From: Portulaca oleracea | Lineage: Eukaryota; Streptophyta; Magnoliopsida; Caryophyllales; Portulacaceae | Direction: 5' to 3' | NCBI GenBank assembly: GCA_029582165.1 | Contig: CM055884.1 | Span: 13,644,537-13,708,536 of the forward strand | DNA: 64,000 nt | Part shown: positions 58,858 to 64,000 of the stretch, in pieces | Layout of the letters: each line of letters begins with the position of its first letter | How positions within the stretch are numbered: the first letter of the stretch is position 1 | Position numbers and translations under genes: made by a program | Notes under the pieces: model-generated | Databases searched by the model: none | Seen by the model: only the letters and a program-made list of their open reading frames with translations | Told to the model about the DNA's origin: nothing

Positions 58858-58866
58858 ATGTAAAAG

Positions 58867-59735
58867 AGATACCATACTGTAATTTATGGGAGAGTAGGGA
58901 ATCCTGATTTCAAAGTATCCTCCTAGATAAATCTTGACCAAAATTAGACAGGGTATGAATACAAAGTATGATTGTATGAGAATATGGTCATGTTTAGCCA
59001 TCAATTGTTAGCTATTTGAATTAACTATTTATATTAGTTGTTAGCAGTTAACTGTTTGTATTAGCTGTTAGCAGTAATAATGTTTGGTATAATTATCTGT
59101 TTCAGAAACAACTATTGTTACAAAACTATTTGGAATAACTTTTTGAAAAACAGTTTTTTTAGTCCAAACTGTTAACTCAAAAAGCTACTTACTGTAATTA
59201 TTTTAACTAATTAAAAATGCTAATTAGTTTCAACATATTATTTTTACTCTAAAACGCTATACTGTCAAATAAAACATATAAGTCAAAGTATCTTTCTCAT
59301 TTTCCAAATCAATAGATTATTTGGTTTCCTCTATGAAGACACATCGGACTCAATATTGTTGCTGTCGCTGAAGCGTCATAATGGCTCACATTTTCAATCT
59401 ATGATTGGGGGAAATTGATAGTAATTGTTGCAAGACACATAAGCCCCAGGTAGGGCTGGCAGTGAGTGAGTTAGGACTCGAACTCGTTATATTAGCGAGC
59501 TAAGCAAAGTTTAAGGAAGCTCGGTTTTTTAGCATGGAAAATTAAATAATATATGTTATATTTGATGATACAATTTTAAAAATTAAATTACTGCATTTAT
59601 ATAAATTGGAATTTATACTTTCAACATATCATTTTTATGTAATTATAAATTATTTTCATTATCGCTATAGAATTACTTTATTTTTCATTGTATAATTTGT
59701 CCTTTGGATTTAATTAGTTTTAAAGCTCATCATTA
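58867..59735. other. Gene-free repeat-like DNA
   Basis: 58990-59180 repeats TTAGCTATTTG/TTAGCAGTTAACTG-type words, similar to the subterminal part of the 60.3-61.1 kb element. No ORF with a domain. Confidence 0.4.
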
Positions 59736-59950
59736 CTCCCTCCGTCCCACATTACTTGTCATTTTAACTAAATTTGAATAGTTAATTATTCACAAACTAT
59801 AATGAGTTACAAAATGAAATTACCTCCATCGTAATGTTTAGTAAAATATCTTTCTAATGATGACAATTTCATATTGTAACTCATTGTGATTTGTGAGTAA
59901 TTTACGGTCAAAATTTTATCAAAATGTCAATTAATTTGGGACGGATGGAG
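59736..59950. mobile_element. Stowaway-like MITE
   Basis: Ends CTCCCTCCGTCCCACATTA and TTAATTTGGGACGGATGGAG are inverted, flanked by TA (59734-59735, 59951-59952). Length 215 bp. Confidence 0.88.
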
Positions 59951-60289
59951 TATTTGATTTCGTCATAAATGTTCTTTTAACTAAATTTTCATTCTAAGAA
60001 TTACATTTTATTTGCACTTTTCAAGCCAAGAGTCGAGCCGAGCCGAGCCTCAAATCTGCCCAGCTCAGGTTGGGCTCGACTCATTGCCCAACCTAGCCCA
60101 AGACTCATGTCATTTTCATTAACATTGATTTGGCAAAAAAAAAAAAAAACAATAAGTTGATATGATTGAATCCCATAGCCATACCACATATAATTTGTGT
60201 AAAAAATTATTTTCAACTATAATTTTTCATATTTGTATATAAAAAAAATGGGTGGGTCTAAAATACACACAACGAATAGGGTTGATTTA

Positions 60290-61103
60290 GAGGGTGTTTA
60301 GCAATCAGTTATTGGCTGTTGGCTTTTTTTGGCTGTCAGTTGTTTTGTTAGTTATTTAACTTTTGGCTGTTTTATTAGCTGCTTTTGTTGGCTATTTGTC
60401 TAAAAAAATGTTTAGTAGAGTTAGTTGTTTGTAGTATGAGTTTCTTGTTTGATTTATTATTATACCCTTAGCTTTATCTTCAATATTTTTTAACATTATA
60501 ATTTTTTAATTCATTTTTACGTTTTTCCTCCATATTTCTAGTATTTTTTTTATTGATAGCCTTTTTCCGTCGAATTTGTGTGGTAAAAAAATAATCACTA
60601 AAAATTAAATTGTTCATTGATTGCCAAATTTTCTTGAGTAAGACTAAAATTTTTATCCCAATTTACTTTTACAATTAATGTTGATATTTTATAAAGTTTT
60701 ATCTCAAATTTACTTTTAAAATTTTTATTAATTGCAAAGATATGTTTTATTTGTACATCATAGATATCAACATGGTTATCTACATTATAAACAACCGAAA
60801 TAATTTGGATGATAGTTTTGGTGGAAGATGGAAGAAAAATTAACAGAAACAACCTTAAATAATTTGGACGACAGTTTTTGTAATTTTTATGAAGTGTGTG
60901 GTTAACATGGTAATTTACATCCCAAAAGGCCAAAAATCATTTACAAAAAGCTACTATTTGTAGCTTTTTACAAAATAGCTTTTTGGGGGTAAAAAACTGC
61001 TTCAATCCGCCAACCAACCAAACGGTCTAAATTGACTTTTTGAATGGTCAAACAGCCAAATGCCCCCAAAAATTCATCGAAAGGCCAGACATCAAACACC
61101 TCC
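60290..61103. mobile_element. Tourist-like element
   Basis: Ends GAGGGTGTTTAG and (mirror) GGAGGTGTTTGA are flanked by TTA (60287-60289, 61104-61106). Subterminal GGCTGTTGGC/CAACCAACCAAACGG words are partly inverted. 814 bp without a transposase-like frame. Confidence 0.6.
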
Positions 61104-61276
61104 TTAATATGGTCTCATTTATATTTATTGATGTAACCAATGCATGTTAACTTCCGATAATTGATAGTCAATGCTAACTATTAAAAAGTTATAATAAATA
61201 TTAGTTTGGAGCGAAGCAAGTCCCTCACAACCAACGACAAATTATTTGGTAGACCTTGATCCTTTACTTATAAGTA

Positions 61277-61306
61277 CTAGCTATAGCACCCGTCCTACGG
61301 ACGGGT
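61277..61306 (-). mobile_element. Helitron-like 3' terminus
   Basis: The minus strand has a perfect 8 bp stem hairpin (ACCCGTCC-GTA-GGACGGGT, 61288-61306), then GCTATAG, then CTAG followed by host T (61276). This is the classic Helitron 3' end. The element would extend to the right on plus; its TC end was not found. Confidence 0.65.
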
Positions 61307-61932
61307 TTGACCCTGTTTTTTTTTGTGATATGATAAATTTATTTTATTTATGACATTTTTAGTTACTTTATCCCACTTTTTTTTATACTATTCATACTTC
61401 CTACATACCTTTATAATATATATTTAAAACTTCATATATTTAATAAATATTGTGAGTAATGTGACTATAAACTATATTTAAAAATTATTATTTTTAAGTA
61501 AGTGATTTACATTTTCCAAACACTATCCTATCCACCCACTTCATTCCACCCTCCAACTATCTTATTACTCTCTAGAAGAATATGACTCAAGTTTTGTAAC
61601 TATTAAAGTTATTAGTTTTTACTTAAATCTAGATACAACGACTTGTACTTTTAGTGTCAAAATTTCCCAACCGAAAGTACACATGTCGTGCACTGGCCTT
61701 TACCAAATATATACACAACCTGTATTCAACCCATTCGTCCGAATTTATAGGTTTAATAACATAATTTTCAATTGATGTTATGATTCTTATTTATTGTATT
61801 CGGGGGCAAAACAACAAATTTACGTGTGAATATAAACTACAAAGCTAGTCGTTTGTTAACAATTGTATTCGAAGACAAAATGGTAAATTTGAATGTGAAC
61901 ATAAACTACAAGACAAACTCCTTGTTATTATA

Positions 61933-63133
61933 CCCCCTCCGTTCCATATTAATTGACATATTTCAAATTTTTTCACATACCCAGGTTTAACTAAAAAACT
62001 ACCCACATAAGTAAATAACACTATTTTCCAAGGTGTTGTTTTGGATATCAAGGTGTAAGTAGTGAGAGAATATGAGTAGGAGTAAAACATTAACATAGTT
62101 ATTAAAATTAAAATAGTTAAATTACGTATTGGAAAATGGAAAGTGACAATTATTTTGGAATAAAAAAGTTACTGTAGTTAAGTGTCGATTAAGGGTCATT
62201 TACGGTTCTCAGAATCAATCTTTAATCAATAATTTCTAACATAAAACTTTTATAAAAAAATGTAATATTATACTTTTCGAATAGTATTTTTTATAACGAA
62301 TCTAATGAGATCAATTTTATATGATGAGTCATTATATAAATTAAGATATTAGCGGCTAAATTTTTTACAATTTTCTAGATAACAAATAAAAACCGGAGAG
62401 AGTATTACTTATGTAGTATTTCAGATATGGGCCCATTTTCCTTGGCCTATACTTATGTAATCTGTGGCCCATATATATTACAAAGGTAAGAAAAAAAGGA
62501 AAAACAGAAAAAAAAAACAAAGGAAGCAAGGTAGTTACTATCACAACACAACACATGCACATTTCCCAAGTTAAGTGCCCCTTCTACTTTCCTTTATTAT
62601 ATAGTAAAAGGAGATATCCACTTTGTTGTGAAAATTTTTCTTTTGCAGTCTGATGATGTGCTTGCTTGGTTGGTAATTTTACTTTCTATTTTTCTTTATG
62701 ATTTTCCTTTCTTTTTTGCTTCCTCAACTGTGGACACGTGCCTCTTCGTTTCTTTTTCTGTTTCTAATTGTAATTCAATGGAAACACTGACATAGAATTG
62801 GTAGTATTGAATTGGGTGCTTGACATGTGTTGGACCATTTTTTTTAAAGGCCTATCATTTTTTAATATATAATTTTTACTATAAATTTTTTATAAAAATA
62901 TAATATTATATATTTTTTAATAGTATTTTTCATTACGAATCTAATGCCATCAATTTTATATAATGAATCATTATACAAATTCAGATATTAACGATCAAAG
63001 TTTTAACACAATTTCTTAGACGACTGATAAATAAAAATGGAGGTATAGTACATTTTAAGCGCATTTCTCATATACAATGTACTACCTCTGTCCCTAAATA
63101 ATTGTCCATTTAATTAAACTGTAACTGTTATTT
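61933..63133. mobile_element. Cluster of partial Stowaway-type MITEs
   Basis: 61933 starts CCCCCTCCGTTCCATATTAATTG (right end near 62170 decayed). 62210-62402 and 62850-63043 are copies of the 56.3 kb family, ending CCGGAGAGAG and ATGGAGG. 63085-63130 starts ACTACCTCTGTCCCTAAATAATTG and is cut off by the copia LTR. No gene. Confidence 0.6.
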
Positions 63134-63138
63134 ACTCA

Positions 63139-63351
63139 TGTTAGGAATAGTAAATCTTGTATTTCCAATTTGTTCACAATTTTATTTCTTTGTTTTCTTT
63201 TATCTTGTTTCTTGGTTAGTTAGGGAGGTTGGTTATAAATAACCTACCTCTCCCTCTTGTATCTTTGGGTTAAGATTCATCAATAATATCATTTCTCAAA
63301 TCTCTCTCCCTCTTCTCTCTTTAGTTTCCCCAAATTGGGTGAAACTTAACA
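63139..63351 (+). mobile_element. 5' LTR of a Ty1/copia-type element
   Basis: A 213 bp unit begins TGTTAGGAATAG and ends AACTTAACA, followed at once by a primer-binding site. It contains a plausible promoter part (GTTATAAATAACC at about 63231) and CT-rich leader sequence. The interior should run to the right, past the window end, so the second LTR cannot be seen. Confidence 0.85.
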
Positions 63352-63363
63352 TGGTATCAGAGC
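63352..63363 (+). other. Primer-binding site (initiator Met tRNA)
   Basis: TGGTATCAGAGC is complementary to the 3' end of plant initiator methionine tRNA and directly abuts the LTR, as in copia elements. Confidence 0.9.
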
Positions 63364-63526
63364 GGGCTTAGTTCCTGCGGTCTGTCTCCATTCCATCTTC
63401 CATCATCCCTTTTCCGGCTCAATTTCCGGCCAACATCTTCGTCGGCGGCCTCTTTCACGACCCCACTGTTCCCCCTTCACCCAATATCACACAAACCAGC
63501 ATCGGAATCAAGAGAATCAAAATCGC

Positions 63527-63688
63527 GCGACCTTTGGTCTTCTTAGCACGGAACCCCGACGAAGAACCGCCGGTAATGGCGGACCTGAGCTTGGGCTGAG
63601 ACCTCGGAGAGCCGACGTCTCCGTCCTCATCCATCAAATCATCCTCCTTCGGCTCGAAATCCACCGCTTCCACATCTACTGCCGCCAT
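63527..63688 (-). pseudogene. Y14: Fragment of the exon-junction gene Y14 (N-terminal part)
   Basis: From ATG 63688 the minus strand reads MAAVDVEAVDFEP..EDDLMDEDG, then a PKLRSAITGG block, then AKKTKGR. This is the N-terminal ~54 residues of plant Y14/RBM8A, the RNA-binding partner of MAGO in the exon junction complex. After KTKGR (63527) the similarity stops, and the RRM domain is absent. A leader-like GA-rich stretch precedes the ATG (63690-63720). It lies right of a copia LTR and primer site, reversed, so it looks like a captured gene piece, though a rearranged native Y14 locus is possible. The match is recalled from memory, not searched. Confidence 0.6.
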
Positions 63689-64000
63689 TGTTTCTCTTTC
63701 TCTCTCTAACTTTGGTGAAGGGTGTAGGGAGCTCCGGTGTCGTAGGATATTGTTGATTGATTCTGATGATTTTAGTTGTTTTTTTTGGGGTATGAGTGAT
63801 TGATTTTGGTACGTGATTCAAGAACTGAATCAATTTCCAATTCTTTCTTCGTTTCGACATGCCCGGAGTTTCTTCATCTGTCGACTTCTTCAAGATCCCA
63901 TCGGTGACTCGCCGGCTCCGACGTTCTCTTCAAGATGCCACGCTTGATTTGGATGGATTGGAGGTTTTGCATGTTTTGGTGTTCTTGATTGAGGATATTG

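Overview
The window is nuclear DNA from a flowering plant, most likely a eudicot. The evidence is GT-AG introns, AT-rich intergenic DNA, DC1 and NLR-type genes, a Cassandra TRIM and many MITEs. Caryophyllales (spinach, beet or quinoa relatives) is my guess from overall feel, not something I could test. All gene models were built by eye from splice signals, phase agreement and family motifs, so exon edges are inferred.

Layout: (1) 1-3.4 kb is repeat DNA: the right end of a long LTR, then a complete solo LTR of the Cassandra type that carries a decayed 5S rRNA gene. (2) 3.4-19.1 kb (+) is one large gene for an Agenet/Tudor nuclear protein of the G2484-1/SWO1 family, modelled as 14 coding exons and 2110 residues with every phase consistent. 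(3) 20.3-29.3 kb is an immune-receptor locus with two convergent, damaged genes. One is a winged-helix plus LRR gene with no NB-ARC and an in-frame TGA. The other is an NB-ARC plus LRR gene with no coiled coil and two frameshifts. A MULE carrying a GRF zinc-finger ORF and a PB1-like fragment lies between them. (4) 29.3-43.4 kb holds two DC1 (Cys/His-rich C1-like) genes on the minus strand among MITEs. One is complete (517 residues, unusual basic tail). The other is complete except for a start region spoiled by an A8 tract. (5) 43.4-64 kb is almost entirely transposable-element DNA: two Helitron-like termini, a hAT MITE, a 3.5 kb LTR of Ty3 type on the minus strand, a CACTA MITE nested in another repeat, a Pack-MULE-like element interrupting an unidentified gene remnant, another MULE, several Stowaway and Tourist MITEs, and at the right edge a copia 5' LTR with primer-binding site whose interior carries a reversed piece of the Y14 gene.

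The plausibly intact host genes are the Agenet gene and the second DC1 gene. The NLR pair may be decaying, or the breaks may be assembly errors. Many element boundaries are backed by target-site duplications read directly (5 bp Cassandra, 9-10 bp for three MULEs, 8 bp hAT, 3 bp CACTA and Tourist, TA Stowaway).
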